Both the position numbers and the translations under genes were made by a program. This document shows positions 44,363-57,800 of a DNA stretch of 64,000 nt, piece by piece (within the stretch, counting starts at the first letter, position 1; every line of letters starts with the position of its first letter). Under the pieces are notes generated by a model. The model was not told where the DNA came from. It worked only from the letters and a program-made list of their open reading frames with translations, and did not search any database. The stretch is from Hybos culiciformis (taxonomy: Eukaryota; Arthropoda; Insecta; Diptera; Hybotidae): assembly GCA_964007475.1 (NCBI GenBank), contig OZ023273.1, positions 103,042,485 to 103,106,484 on the forward strand, in the 5' to 3' direction.

Positions 44363-47272
44363 AATGCATTTTCTACTGAGGTCGACTTATATAAAAAAAT
44401 AAATATGAGTTTATCGTATGCAAATGACGGTTTGAAATTTTATAGATTATACAATTTTTAAAATTCTGAAAATAATTCCGGCAATAACAATTTTCGTAAT
44501 TTTTTTAGAACTTCAACTGGATTTACATTCTAGATTTTATCATTAGTATAAAGCTATTATGTACAGTGTGTAACTACACAGTAAAGGAAATTGTGATGAA
44601 AATTACTTGAAGTAATTAATCCGAACTTTTGATTTCACACAACAAATGCATATTGGATTTTCCAACATAGCCAATATCTTCAGTAAAATAATATAGTCCT
44701 CTATAGAGTCTAGAACTATAGTATTCCATTTGCTAAAAAATTATGTGTGAATCTATGAAATAATTTTTTTTCCAGCTAATAAAATAAGATTCTTCGAATT
44801 TTTTCTAGATAAATTATAAGAAGAAATTATTAGTAATATAAGTCATAATCTCATTTTTAAAAGAAATTCTTATTTTCATTATAATTCACGTTGTAGGAAA
44901 ATAATTTTGCACGATTCACTATATAATGAAAAACAAACAAAAATATGCAGAAAATTTTATAAAATTTTTTATTCATAATTGGAATTCTACATATTTTTTA
45001 TTTTTATTTTTTAAGAAAAATAACCATTAGATAGAAATTGTAGTGAGGAAAAACTTTTTCCCGGAATATTAAATTATTAAATTTAATTGAAATATTACTC
45101 AGCATTAAAACCGCAACAAATTTTTCAACACATGTGTGAATTATTTACGGCTTATGATTAAAAATTTTTAAACAATTTCTTTGTAATCTAAGTACTAACG
45201 AAATTATAACTTGTTTAAAAAGTAAATAAAAGCTTCTTCTATTAAAAAAAAATACTATAAGACATTATAAGCTAAACGCTCCGAATTTGTAAAACCATAA
45301 TTTAAACAAGAAAAATTAAAATTTAAATGCATAAAAATTTAGAACTTACTTTTATAACTTCAAAAGAATTAAATAAAAAAAAATTAAATTGTAGATGTAA
45401 GAAGAAAATTATTCCACCTTTTAATAATTAAGAGAATAAATTATTTGTTTAAATATAAGATATAATATTCACCATAAAATTGTAAAATTATTCTTTTTAT
45501 TAGTTTATGCAAGTTTATGCAAATATTTTAATGCCTTTAGGGAAGCTCTGAGTAAAATTTATTTACATATGTTTATTTTGATAAATATGTATATACTAAA
45601 GTGGATATAGTATTAAGAATTATTGTGTCCTGGAAAATAAATAAAAAGTAATTTACAAATGTCTATTTAAATTGGATTTAAGATGAATTATCTTAAAATT
45701 GGTTTGTAAACTTAAATTTTTTTTTACGAAATATTTACGAAATGTACAAAATGATAATCAAATAGAATTTGTCTTAAGTATTATGTTCTTAAATATAACA
45801 ATTCAGGTATTTTTTATTAAAATTCTCTAATCTACAATAATCCGAAATAAATGTATAATATACTATACCCTAATGCAATCCTCCTAGTCAGCGCAAACAT
45901 TTGTTATTACCATGTATATTAGGTACTTCCTAGTGCTGGTTTTTCGTACTGGATTCGGCATCGATCTGTCAAAATAATTTGATTATCATTTTCGAGCAGA
46001 TTCTTTTAATTTTTTCATTTAGCTGAAGGTATGGGCGAAAAAGTGAAAAAGTTACGTGCTGTTGATAAGATGGAAATACTTAACTTTATATTAAAAAATA
46101 AAAATAATTCCCTAATTTATTTGATTGTTTTTTTAAAAAAATACGTAACGTTATTTTCAATTGAAAAATGATATAATATTAAGTTAAACAAAGTTGGAAC
46201 TTCAATGATCCATTATTATATCGAAAACGATCGCAATATCTGCGTTCTTAGTATTTATAATCACAAATTATATTAGCACACACATTTAACATAATGTAAG
46301 ATGTTCCATTTTAACAAATGGGAAACTCATTTTAATTCATTTTCCCAATTCAGCAAATAGTTAATTTAATTTGCTTGAAAATCTAAAAACGTTTTCTTCA
46401 AAATTCTCTTTTTGAGAAATATAAAGTGCACTACGGTATATAATATATGCAATATAATTTAATATTTTTTCTTTTAATTTAAAATTACACGATACCTTAT
46501 TTAGTTTGTATGTTTTGTACATTATACATGTATCTAAAATTCTTATATAAAATTTTAATTACCAAAATGTTGTATTGAAAATAAATTTCATAATATTACA
46601 TAAAAATTCGTTTTTAACATTTTCTTTTAATTTATGTTTTAGTTTGTTTATTATTTCTGCGGTTTAAAAATAATATTTTAAATTTTATTAAATTTCATTA
46701 TGTACAATTGTACATACTATATAGTTGAATGAAAAACTTAGCATGAATCCATATTTCTCGAACTATTTGGAAATTTTTCTATTTTAGTCCTCTTAATATT
46801 ATTAAATTGATCACAGTTCATATTGTATCTAACTCTAATGTTCTCCTGTACCTGTGATATGTTCTCACAATCAGTAATAAATTTTTAGAATTGAAAGGAT
46901 TTTGAAAACAAAAATTTGCTTCCATTCTACGCTTTACTTTTTAGAATAATTCTTCAACAAAATGATAATTTTATGAAAATCAAAACATATAATAATTATT
47001 TTTGGTGCCATATGGAAAGTAAAATATAAACACCGGAAATATTTATAAACATATAAAAAAAAAAATTTACTTTTAATTAAAAAGCTTTAATTAATTTTGT
47101 AATTTTGTATATGTTATGTACACAAAAAGATAAAATTATCTTTATTTACATTTTGATGTGAAAGTTTAATTCATTCATACTGTGTTGAATTTTTCAATTT
47201 TTCTAATACATAAAACTTTATCCAGGGTTTTTTGTATAATATAGAAGAGGTTAAGTGTTTTTAGATTTCGCA
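44363..47272. other. AT-rich spacer
   Basis: No gene is supported. A 45-codon frame begins at 46031 (MGEKVKKLRAVDKMEI...) in a slightly less AT-rich patch (45880-46080). It matches nothing I know and could be a chance frame or a short exon. Confidence 0.45.
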
Positions 47273-47276
47273 TTAA

Positions 47277-47665
47277 GAGGACTTGGTACCAGTTTGGATT
47301 TTTTGTCCCAAAATTTGATTGTAGAGCCGTTTTAGATTATTTTAAAGTTTAATTTAAAAAAAAACATTTCATTCACAACCTCAGGAATGTTTCATAGTTT
47401 AATATGACATAAAACTTTTTAGAATCGGTTAACGCTAAGTGCTCGAAATCTCTTCAAAACCATTTTGTGACACATAACAATGGTTTTGAAGAAATTTCGA
47501 GCACTTACCCTTAACCGATTCTAAAAAGTCTTATACCCTTTTAAAGTATCAAACAATTCGGAGGTTGTGAATGAAATGTTTTTTCTAAATTTAACTTTAA
47601 AATAATCTAAAACTGCTATTCAAAAAAAATTTGGGACAAAAAATTCAAACTGGTACCGAGTCCCC
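47277..47665. mobile_element. TTAA foldback MITE, copy 2
   Basis: A 389-bp copy of the family at 42360, beginning GAGGACTTGGTACCAG and ending GGTACCGAGTCCCC. TTAA lies on the left (47273-47276); the TTAA at right (47666-47669) is shared with the next copy. Confidence 0.92.
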
Positions 47666-47669
47666 TTAA

Positions 47670-48057
47670 GAGGACTTGGTACCAGTTTGGATTTTTTGTC
47701 CCAAAATTTGATTGTAGAGCCGTTTTAGATTATTTTAAAGTTTAATTTAAAAAAAACATTTCATTCACAACCTCAGGAATGTTTCATAGTTTAAAATGAC
47801 ATAAAACTTTTTAGAATCGGTTAAGGCTAAGTGCTCGAAATCTCTTCAAAACCATTTTGTGGCACATAACAATGGTTTTGAAGAGATATCGAGCACTTAG
47901 CCTTAACCGATTCTAAAAAGTCTTATACCCTTTTAAAGTATCAAACAGTTCGGAGGTTGTGAATGAAATGTTTTTTCTAAATTTAACTTTAAAATAATCT
48001 AAAACTGCTTTTCAAAAAAAATTTGGGACAAAAAATTTAAACTGGTACCAAGTCCTC
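47670..48057. mobile_element. TTAA foldback MITE, copy 3
   Basis: A 388-bp copy in direct contact with copy 2 through a single TTAA, ending GGTACCAAGTCCTC with TTAA at 48058-48061. Its arms match each other and copies 1 and 2 closely. Confidence 0.92.
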
Positions 48058-48061
48058 TTAA

Positions 48062-48490
48062 ACTTAAGAGCTAAATGTTTGATAAGTCCTTACAATAAAA
48101 ATTTAACATAAAACCCTACATACCTGTCTGCCACAACAAAATAAAAAAAAAAAATTGATGACGGAAGTATTGGAATTTTTCAAGCGTACATAGAAAACTT
48201 CATAGAAAAAATATTTCGGTGAGTTCGATTGTCACTTTTTGCAATTAAGAATTGAACATGTTGATTATAGGAACTCAGTTTCTACTTAAATGTTTTCGTT
48301 GTTTCAGTTCAAAGAAAATACAATGTTAAGATTTTTAATGAAAACCCATAATCACTTTATTATATTATAACATGGAAAGTAATGTGGATCTTTACTGCAG
48401 CAATAAATAAATTGATATTGATTTTTAAAAATGTCGTAATCAATGATTTTATACAATTTCTATATTTTATGTATTATATTATGTTATACA
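48062..48490. other. AT-rich spacer
   Basis: Nothing recognised. Confidence 0.5.
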
Positions 48491-49281
48491 TAGGGCATCC
48501 AATACCGGTAAACGGTAAACCGGTTTACCGGTTTTACCGTCCAATATGGATTTATCAAATTCCCGGTAATTTTTTTAATTTACCGGTATTTCTCGAAAAA
48601 TATTAATATAGTGTAGTTGCTAAAAGAGTATCTATATTTGAATCTAAATATTATCATTGTAGTACCGAAAACAAAAGCTGCAGCTCTGGTCGTCTAAAAA
48701 AGTAAAAATCTTTGCTAAAGTAAACATCCTTGCTAAGACTTTTAAAAGGCTATATTAATCTTGAAATCTTGTTTTCGGTACTACACACAAAAAAATCACC
48801 AAACGAGAATACTATAAGATATATAGACAATGACGCATAATAGAGGAATCCCATGCATACTCGCAATTTCTCATTTGTTACTCACTTTTTTTTCTATATT
48901 TGAGGAAATTATTCTTACCTCATTTTCTCAAATGTTTGTGAGTGAGTAAGATAGAAATGAGGATTAAAAGACTAGTACTCGAATATTTTTATGTCGTACG
49001 TATAATGAAAGAAACAACCCAATTCTGGAATTGATTCATTTCAAGAACTTTAAATTATTTTATTTCATTTTTTTAATATTTTTTTGTTAATGGATTAAAC
49101 TTTATATGATGAACAATAAATAAGTATTTCTGTTTAAAACAATTTAAACATTTATTTTCAGGTCTAATTATATGAAACTTTAAATACAAAAATTCCAATA
49201 AATTACCGATAAACCGGTTTTTCAGTAAAATATTTACCGTTTACCGGTAAAAAGAAATTTGGGTAATTTTGTATGCCCTTA
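48491..49281. mobile_element. hAT-like element with GGTAAACCGG subterminal repeats
   Basis: The ends TAGGGCATCC and TATGCCCTTA form an imperfect inverted repeat. Next to the left end, CCGGTAAACGG, AACCGG and TTTACCGG recur; the right end has ATAAACCGG and TTTACCGG. The layout copies the hAT element at 3390-4412 (TAGTG end, CCGGTATT repeats), but no clean 8-bp TSD could be set here. A smaller inverted pair is nested at 48659-48784. No transposase. Confidence 0.6.
48659..48784. repeat. Nested small inverted repeat
   Basis: GTAGTACCGAAAACAA (48659-48674) and TTGTTTTCGGTACTAC (48769-48784) are perfect 16-bp inverted repeats enclosing 94 bp. It may be a very small MITE inside the hAT-like element. 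Confidence 0.7.
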
Positions 49282-50097
49282 CATATAACAGTTTATTGCT
49301 ACTTAAGGTATAGAATGGATTTTTAGATTTCAAAGAATTATGTTTATGTGTTTATTTCACATTTTATTTTCTGTTTTAACTTTTGTCTATGTATAAACTC
49401 TTTTAGTGTGAGATTTATTGAAAAGGAAAAGTTTTTTGTAAACTGTATTCGACAAATTCCTTTTTATTTGGCTAGATTTAAGTTATTTAAAAATTTCCGG
49501 ATTTTCTATATAGTATTTATTTGTAACTTAATTCTTAAAAATAAATAAATCTGTATAAGTTTTAATTTTCATAAACCTGTATAAGTTTTGATTTCATAAA
49601 CTTGAATAAAACTTCAAATAAAATGCCCTAATGCAAACATTTTTTAGTTTTTTCGCGCTTTGATTATTGGTACTTCTCTTTGAATAATTTTTGAATTTTC
49701 GCGCATACCAAAAAATTTGCCTATCATCACTATAATTAATTTATTTTTAACTTTTCTTTGTATTACAAAAAGAAAAATATTTAATAAGCCACTTGAGGAT
49801 TTTTTTTTGTTAAAAAATATTCTTTTTAATTACTAACTTTTAATTAGGGGTTTGAAAATTTTCTTTTTAGATAATTTTCATTTTAGATAATTTTCATTTT
49901 AAATGATTATTCAATTTTTACAACAGAATTTATTTTTAATGCAGATGACTGCAAAACTTTTGTTAATATTCTGAATTCATCCTTTCACCATCACACAAAG
50001 GATTCTAGTGTTGTGTGCCTTGTGTTGTATGAATTAAATTTAATGGAACTACTTTCAACATTAAAGTTAATTGATATAATGATAAGAATATAGGTAA
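49282..50097. other. AT-rich spacer
   Basis: No gene. Small direct repeats occur near 49552-49610 (TGTATAAGTTTTRATTT) and 49862-49905 (TTTTAGATAATTTTCAT). Confidence 0.5.
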
Positions 50098-50099
50098 TA

Positions 50100-50638
50100 A
50101 CTTCGCTACACTTCAGGTTAGCAACCATGAATTTCTTGGTTTGAAAGTAGGTTGGCGAATGGGGTGACACACTTATAAAATATGGTTTGGTTTGAAATTA
50201 AAAAAAAATTCTTTGTAAAATTAAAAAAAAATTCTTTGTAAAATAAAATTTTATTTTTTCGTAATTTAAAAAAAAAAAATGAATTTTTTTAATTTAAAGA
50301 AAAAATAGAAAATAAAAATAATATTCAATTTTTTTTTAAAAATATTTTAATTTATTTTCTTTTTTAACAACCTACAATTTATTATTATTTTTTTTATATC
50401 GAAGCATTTTAAAGTATGTTTTTTTCTCTAAATTTTCTGTAAATTGACAGGTTATACCTTTTTTTTTTTTAAATGCAATAAAACTATGTAGTAAAATTTC
50501 TAGGTTTGTGTCGAACCTACTTTCAAACCATGAAAAAAAAAATAAAAAATTTATATGGCAAACCAAGTAACAAACACAGAACGAACCCATTTTTTTCTGC
50601 AAAACATGGAATGTTTGTAACCTGAAGTGTAGCGAAGT
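50100..50638. mobile_element. TA-flanked inverted-repeat element
   Basis: The ends ACTTCGCTACACTTCAGGTT and AACCTGAAGTGTAGCGAAGT are perfect 20-bp TIRs, with a second inner pair, TTGAAAGTAGGTT near 50141 and AACCTACTTTCAA near 50514. TA lies on each side (50098-50099, 50639-50640). A 20-bp unit (AAAATTCTTTGTAAAATT) is doubled at about 50208-50240. The frame at 50372-50698 on the minus strand is a reading of the right end. No transposase. Confidence 0.75.
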
Positions 50639-50640
50639 TA

Positions 50641-51048
50641 TAAAGCAAAAATTTAACCCAGATTTGTTTAATTTTATTTCAATATATATGCAACACATAA
50701 CTTTTACTTACAACAAAATCGTAATTTTATACTCGAATTTTATACTCGATGAATCAGTTTAAACAAGTTTTAAGTTTGTATATTAATTTCATGGATTTGA
50801 TCGGTGGAGCAACTCTGGTTAAATTAGGAAATTTGTCAGTTTTTATTTGTTTGTACTGAACCAAATATTTCTGTTTCGAATCAATGAAGATTAAGATAAT
50901 GCTAATCTATCAAACAGATTAATTATATTTGAAGTTCTTAAACTTAGTCATCATTACATCACAGTTCAAACAAGTAACAAGTTTTTCTGAAATGAAATTA
51001 TTTTATCTATACATATATAATTTATGTAGTTATTGGCATCTGCTTTCT
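50641..51048. other. AT-rich spacer
   Basis: Nothing recognised. Confidence 0.5.
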
Positions 51049-53209
51049 AATAGTAGATTATTGTATATGTTAACTAAATTTGTTATTAATTACGAGTTCT
51101 GTATACACAAAAACACATTGACACGAGACCGAAGGTCGAGTGATATAAATTGAGAAGTGTCTATGTGTTTTTGTGTAAATACAGAACGAGTTGTATAACA
51201 AATTTTGTTAACATATCCAATATACTGTTTTAAGGTGCATGTGTAAGGTAGTTGCAGTCTATACATTTACATTAAAAAAAAAAAACAAAAGTTGATATAC
51301 ACATTTTTTTTTTCATTTTTTGTTGGTATTTGTCGGTATTGAAATATTGTGAGAACATCTAAATGATTTCATTATTTACGCTGATGCATCTAAATGATTT
51401 CATTATTCACGCTGATGCATCTAAATGATTTCATTATTCACTAAATTCATCTAAATGATTGCATGTGTATTGACGCATATAATATTTCATTTAGCGATCT
51501 AAATTCTATACTACTAAATACAACATACCGACCACATGCCCATTAAAATATTTTATTTTATGAATTTAATGTTATGCGTATTTGCCATTATGTTAAAATG
51601 TTATTTTTAAATTATATCTTAAAATTTATTGAAAATTATATTCTTCTATTATAGTGTCTGCCAAAAATCTTATTTTAAATTTTTTGAACTTGAACTTCAA
51701 TTTATTGAACTGAACTTCTCAAGTATTCTTTTATATTTTATTAAGTTTGGCATTCGAATTCCAAACATTTTTTAAACATTATGTTTTTGTGTATATCTGA
51801 ATATTCAATTCACATAAAATCATGAAAATATTCATGAAAGTAAATTGATTCATTAAATCAATGCAATAAGAATATTATAAAATACAATAAGAAGAAATTA
51901 AAGTTTAAAAGTTGAATTTCACACAACTCGGTACTAAATTTATTAAGCTACTGGTTTTTTTCTGAAATAGTACTCATAAAATATATGTATCTATTGTATT
52001 GTTGCAAACTCAGAACCTATAGTAGATTTAAAACTCGACATAAGATAATTATTAAAGCTTCTAAGTATGTACCAACAAGTATTTTATTTTACAAAAGAAA
52101 GTAACAGATTTTAATAACCTAAATAATTTTAGAACCAAATTATGGGAAATTTTACTCAAAGTTTAATTCTTTCATAAGAAATGAATAATTCATTAAATTT
52201 TAATTTAACCTTAAGGTAAATTTTTTATTATATAAATTATGTCTTTAAGAGTTTGTTTTTGGGTCAGAAATATACTTTTTGTTTTTCATAATCATAATTT
52301 TAATTATGCTTGAAATTTCCAGTTTAAATACTTACTTTAAGAAATAAAGTGGAAAACATATTATCAAACTATGAGTTATTAAATAATTTACTTATGAAAT
52401 TTTAAAAAAAGATTTAAATTTTCAGAATAAAGAAACTGATTTATTCAAACAATTCCAACTAAAAATTTTCAACATTTTGGATTTTGCAAAAAAAAGTTAT
52501 ATTCATTTCTTATGCGAACCCAAGTTTGGTTATCTACCTATCTTTCAATAATTACATAAGTAAACTAATCCATGAAATGGATATCCCGAATAAATAAATT
52601 AATTTCATTTTTCACATCAAACTTTTCTCTAAAAACAAGGAAATAGTGAATAAAAACTTTCATTTTAAAAGTAGGTACATTAAATTTAGAACAAAGAAAA
52701 AACACATGCTCTAACAGGGATTTTAATTAGAAATTTTGATTCTAAGAAAAAACACAAAAAAAAACGATTTTTAGAAGTGAAAATATTTTTAATGTGCATG
52801 TGATCGGCAAGTTGTATTTATAATCGTATATATAGCTCGGTAAATAGTATATTACATGCGTTAATACACATGTAATTATTTAATTAAGTAAATTTTATTT
52901 ACATTCTCCGTATTAAGTAAATTTTATTTATTTACTTGATTTTGAACTTTTGTTTATTTTTTGCATTGCAAATGTATTGATTGCAACTACCTCTCACATG
53001 CACATTAAAGCAGTATACAAAACATATTAATAAAATTTGTTATACAGCTCGTTGTGTATATACACAAAAGCACATGGACACTTATCAATATTATATAACT
53101 CGACCTAACGGTCTGGTGATATAAGTATTGACTCGTGTCTATGTGTTTTTGTGTATACACAACTCGTTGTAATAACAAATTTTCTTAACATGTGTTGTAA
53201 TCTACTATT
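51049..53209. mobile_element. Long-TIR element B with hairpin arms
   Basis: A 2,161-bp element runs from AATAGTAGATTA (51049) to TAATCTACTATT (53209). The arms are about 415-500 bp (51049-51550 and 52795-53209). Each carries, from outside in: the 12-bp terminus, a hairpin of 90-120 bp (51096-51187; 53047-53166), a GCATGTG/TAGTTGCA segment and the GCATGTGTATTGACGC...ACATGCCCATTAAA block. The left arm also has 32-bp tandem repeats. The 1.2-kb centre is unique and AT-rich, without an open frame that resembles a transposase. No TSD longer than AT is visible. Confidence 0.82.
51359..51455. repeat. Tandem repeats, period about 32 bp
   Basis: ATCTAAATGATTTCATTATT plus TACGCTGATGC-type units, three and a part, as in the left arm of element A. 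Confidence 0.85.
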
Positions 53210-53837
53210 CCAATTGAAAAAATAATTCTCTAGCCGGAACTATTTATATAATTAAAAATATTGTTCAAAGGTTATTAAAGTAAAGAGTAGTGTATTGTGT
53301 ACAATTATGTAAATTGAAATGTAGGTTTCACTAATTAAAAGTTTAAATTACCAAACTTTAAAACCTTAATAAGTATAAAAAGATCTCTAATGTTATTATC
53401 CTTAAAAATATAAATAAACAAGTACTTTAAAATAAAATTGTGAAATTAATCATAATAACAAAAAAAAAAGAACATACAATCTTCTCTTTGTAGAATAAAT
53501 AAAAAAAAAAGAACAGGAAATTGCGATTAATTAACATATTCTGAAAGTTCAGCAAAGAAGTAGAATTTTATTAGATTGCTATTTGAAATCATCATATCTA
53601 TAAATTTTGAAAGAGTATTAAAATGAACTATGGAATTATGTCTACGACAATAACGCATATTAAGAAAACGACATAAGCAAAACGTCAAAAGCAAAACGTC
53701 ATAATCCTATAGACCAGGTACAATTTTTCGTATGTATCTGTATATTTTTGTTATCGGCGAGTCCCTGTGTTCGAATATGCAACAATGGCACATATGTGGA
53801 ATCTTTTTCTGAAGCGATATTGCTAACTCTAACGCGA
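53210..53837. other. AT-rich spacer
   Basis: No gene. GCAAAACGTC is repeated at about 53677-53700. Confidence 0.5.
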
Positions 53838-53845
53838 TTAAATGT

Positions 53846-54873
53846 TAGGGTTGCCAAATGGTCCCTTTAAAAGAGAACATGGTTTCTTTTTTAGCTTCAC
53901 TCTTTTTTTCTCTTTCTTCAAATGGTTCTTCAAATGGTCTCATTTAGTCTCTTTTTTAGACGTTCATTGTTTTCAAGCTATTTTAAATGTTTTCGACGAA
54001 TTGTCAGATTTAAAGTTTTTTTATCAGAAACTAATGACAAACTTTGAAAAAGCTACCATCTAGCATAAAATCGCTTTAATTCTTCGAACAATTTTCTAGT
54101 TCTGTATTTATAAAAATTACTCAATTTTTTTTTGCGATCCCTGGACAAAACGCAAACGTTGAGCGAGTATTTTCTACAATAGAAGCTTAGTGAACCAAAG
54201 ATAGAAATAGACTTACTCCTGAAACTATAAAAGGAATAATGACAGTAGCATGTAATTTGAAGAATATCTCGTGTAAAGATTTGTACTGACTAATAAAAAA
54301 TGACAAAAAATTCTTCAATACAGTTTCTAGCTTAGGCATGATTTCGTTCAATAATTTTTGTTTAGTAAATTGATTTTTTTAATGTGTCTATTGGTTTTAT
54401 TGGATTTATAATTTAATATATAATTTTTTTGATATTTCGCAATAAATAATTTAAGTTCAAAATTTTTTAAATTTAGCTTTGTACAAGTAAACAAGTTAAA
54501 ATGAATTGGTTTATGAGTTATGTAACGTTACTAACTCAGAGAAATTTTATTGAAATAATTTTTGTTTATTAAATTTAATTTTGTTAAATGTATGAACTAA
54601 TAATATAATGTATAATTTATATGAAATTTTGCAATAAATAATTAAAGTTTGAAACTTTTTGAAAACTTTTTGAATTAAGCTTTGCACAGTTGAAAATTAA
54701 TTACTTCATTTTTTAGTATTTTATATTAATGTATAAAAAAAAACTGAATTAAATATTAAATTATATTTCTTGGACTCTTTTTGATCTCTTTTTTTTTCAC
54801 CCGAATGTTATCTTTTTTTCAGATTTTTTTTAAAAATGTACTCTTTTTTGACTTAACTCATTTGGCAACCCAA
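53846..54873 (+). mobile_element. hAT element with 8-bp TSD
   Basis: The element begins TAGGGTTGCCAAATG and ends CATTTGGCAACCCAA. It is flanked by the perfect 8-bp duplication TTAAATGT (53838-53845, 54874-54881). CTCTTTTT and AAATGGTCTC words are repeated near the ends. At 1,028 bp it holds only transposase remnants. Confidence 0.9.
54110..54290 (+). pseudogene. hAT transposase dimerisation-domain remnant
   Basis: The plus strand reads FFFAIPGQNANVERVFSTIEA, stop, WTKDRNRLTPETIKGIM and SCKDLY. The N-x-x-V-E-R-V-F-S and W-T-x-x-R-N-R-L pattern is the hAT C-terminal dimerisation motif. A possible earlier piece is NVFDELSDLKFF within the frame ending at 54063. The catalytic core is gone. Confidence 0.85.
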
Positions 54874-54881
54874 TTAAATGT

Positions 54882-57800
54882 AAATTTTTTAAATAACAAA
54901 TTAACTATTTTCAATATCAATGATGCTTTTTTTAATTCAATGTGATTAAACTCTACACTCTAGCTACAGTGTACAAAGCTTGAGAAGTAAAAAATCCACC
55001 TGAAGACTATATATTATTCATTTATTCATTTATAATAAAAGAATATTCTTTTATTGAAAAAATTTTAATTAAAAAAAAAAATAAAATATTAATTGTTTTT
55101 TGATAATTCAACATGATTAACATATCAAAAGGATTATCCTTTTACATAAAGAAAATATTGAATAAATTATGTAATTTTAATGAACTATTTGTAAAATAAT
55201 TAAATACATTTTTTTAATCATCTCATTAAAATAAAATTTGCCTAAAGACATAATTTTTTGAAAGAAAATAAATAAAATTCATTTTCAACTATTAAAATCG
55301 CTGAATAATTCAATCAGTTCCACATTAAACTGTGATTTTTTTTCATCTTCACTGGCAAATTTTTAGAAAGAAACATTTTCATTTTTCATTTAAGGAAAAA
55401 TTCAGGCATAATTTTTGATTTGAGGCTGGAAAACTGTTGTTGGGAAAGTTTTCAAACTCATCTTCTAATTCGTTCGATTAAACATTATTTTTAATTTTAA
55501 AAATATTTAATTTGTAAAAATTAATTTTTAAATTTTTGTTATTGTGGTCAATTCAATATGATTAATTATTTCATCAATTATATTTTTCTACAGTATAAAA
55601 TGTCTTATTGTTACATTTGATTTAACATTTTATTTTTACTTTTTATTATTACAATGATAAATTAATGTTTTTATATTTTATAAATTTTTTTATGTAACCG
55701 CAAAAACAAAAAAACATTTTTTTTTGTTTGATTGTTTTCACTACATAGGTAATTGAACTTTTGTAATTAATAAGTTTAAGTATGGTAAAAATTTAAGTAG
55801 ATATAATGGTAAAAATTTAAAGTAAAAAAAATTGATTGTAGTAAATATAGGTAAGTTTGATGAATGAATTTTTTTTGGTAACAATGAAATTGTTTTTACA
55901 AAGTTATGTAATTCTAGTGTAATGCTATGAATTTTAAAGAGCCGAGTTAAACTACAATCAACGTAATTGATGAAAAACATGTTAAGGTATAATGTTAAAC
56001 ATAACATAATTAATCAAAATTTGTACATATTTGTACATTTATTTGATTTTAGTATGAAAATAATTATGATACATCATTTTGTCACTTATGCATTTTTATT
56101 TTTCATTTGAAAATCTCTTTTTTTCCAATTAAATTTTTTCTCCAGTAAAATAAAATTGCAAGTTTTCTAAAAACGAAATTAAAAAAAAAAAAAAGAGAGA
56201 TAAGTTTTCCATTTAAAATATTTATAGATGCTTTTAAGAGTTTTTCCTTCAGAAATACCTAATTAAAAGTATAGAAAGATAATAAAAAAGAAATAATGGA
56301 GATAATGGTAACAAATGGTCATGATTTATTTCAGTTGAAAGTAAAAGATTTTTTTCTTTTTTATACTTAGATAACACTATATCTATACTATAAGTCATAG
56401 TTTTTTTTAAAAAGATTTTTTTTTTTAATATCATAAATTTTTAATATAAAATCAAAATGGAATTAGAATTATTTTAATTAAAGTTCTAATGTATATATTA
56501 CTTTATTAGCTAAGTGTACATAATACATGTATAATTACAGTGATTATATTATTTATAAGTCTACGAAATAATCATTAAGAGTTGTAATTTCTTTTTTAAG
56601 AGTTCGAAAAGGGTTCTTCAAGACATGTAATAAGTTGAATAGATTATAAAAAAAATTTCTACATTGGATCACTGTACTGATTTTTTTAACTAGAAATTTC
56701 TCTTATTTTTCTAAGCAATAGAAACTTTGTACTTTATACCAGCAGTTTTATAACTTTATCTACTCACCACTACATAGTATGAATAATTCCATAAAATTCT
56801 ACCACAAAGAAATAAATTTATATTTAGCGAAATATGCTTATAATTTGGATTTTTAAAGTGAATGTACCATTCATGGAAAATTGTTAAAATAAACAAATTA
56901 AATTCAGAATTTTATCTCTAATTAATTAAATGGAAATAAAAGAAAATGTTTTTATAAATATTTAAAATATTTTTCTTTGAATTATTTTTTTACCATATGG
57001 CCACATAGGTTACTGATTCGTGATGTCATTTTGTATAGCGAAAAAAAAAGAACAGAATTTAGTTTTTGTAAATGTTTTCTCATATACATATTTACTTTCT
57101 TACATGAAAATATCTTAAAGTTCAAAGTCATTCATCGATATAGTATAAATTTTAATTATTTTGACCTTGTAAAGCTTTATAGAAATTCTTCATTAGAAAA
57201 ATTTTCTAAAAAAATATATTAGGTATATTGAAAATTAGAAATTTGTAAATAATAAGGTGAATTAGAGTGGTACGTATTAACTATTTTGTTTAAAGAACGC
57301 AGAAAAAATTGAGTATTCTAATAAGAAATTTAACAGGACCATAAAAATATTATACATATTGTTGATACATGCTTAAAACCAATGTAGAGTTTTCATGTCT
57401 CTAATTAACAAATTATTTTCATTTTTATGGAAAATTTTTTTATTCATTAAAATAAGTGAAAAGTAAAGTAATGAAAAACAATAATTGAAAGTTTGCCAAA
57501 AAAAATTTTTTAATCGCTAAAAAGTGAATGCATTTTAGTCTGGTGCATTTTTATCAACTTGGCTTCTGAATTTTAATGGAAATATTTTAATTTTTTTATA
57601 TTTGTACATATAGAAGTTTAAACAACACTGAATAGTTTCACAATTTTATTTTATTTCTAAAAGAAAACATTACTTATGTTGTAGAAAAAGATCAGTAATT
57701 AAATTTTTTTTTGTTGATATTTTATACAGATTGTTTTATGTTTTTCTCATTAAATTTTCTCTTTTATCATACTTCTATTATTTCTAGAAGAGTAAATTTC

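Noticed and set aside
55741..56007. 88-residue minus-strand frame
   Set aside because: Low-complexity L/F/N/I composition with no recognisable domain or splice context.
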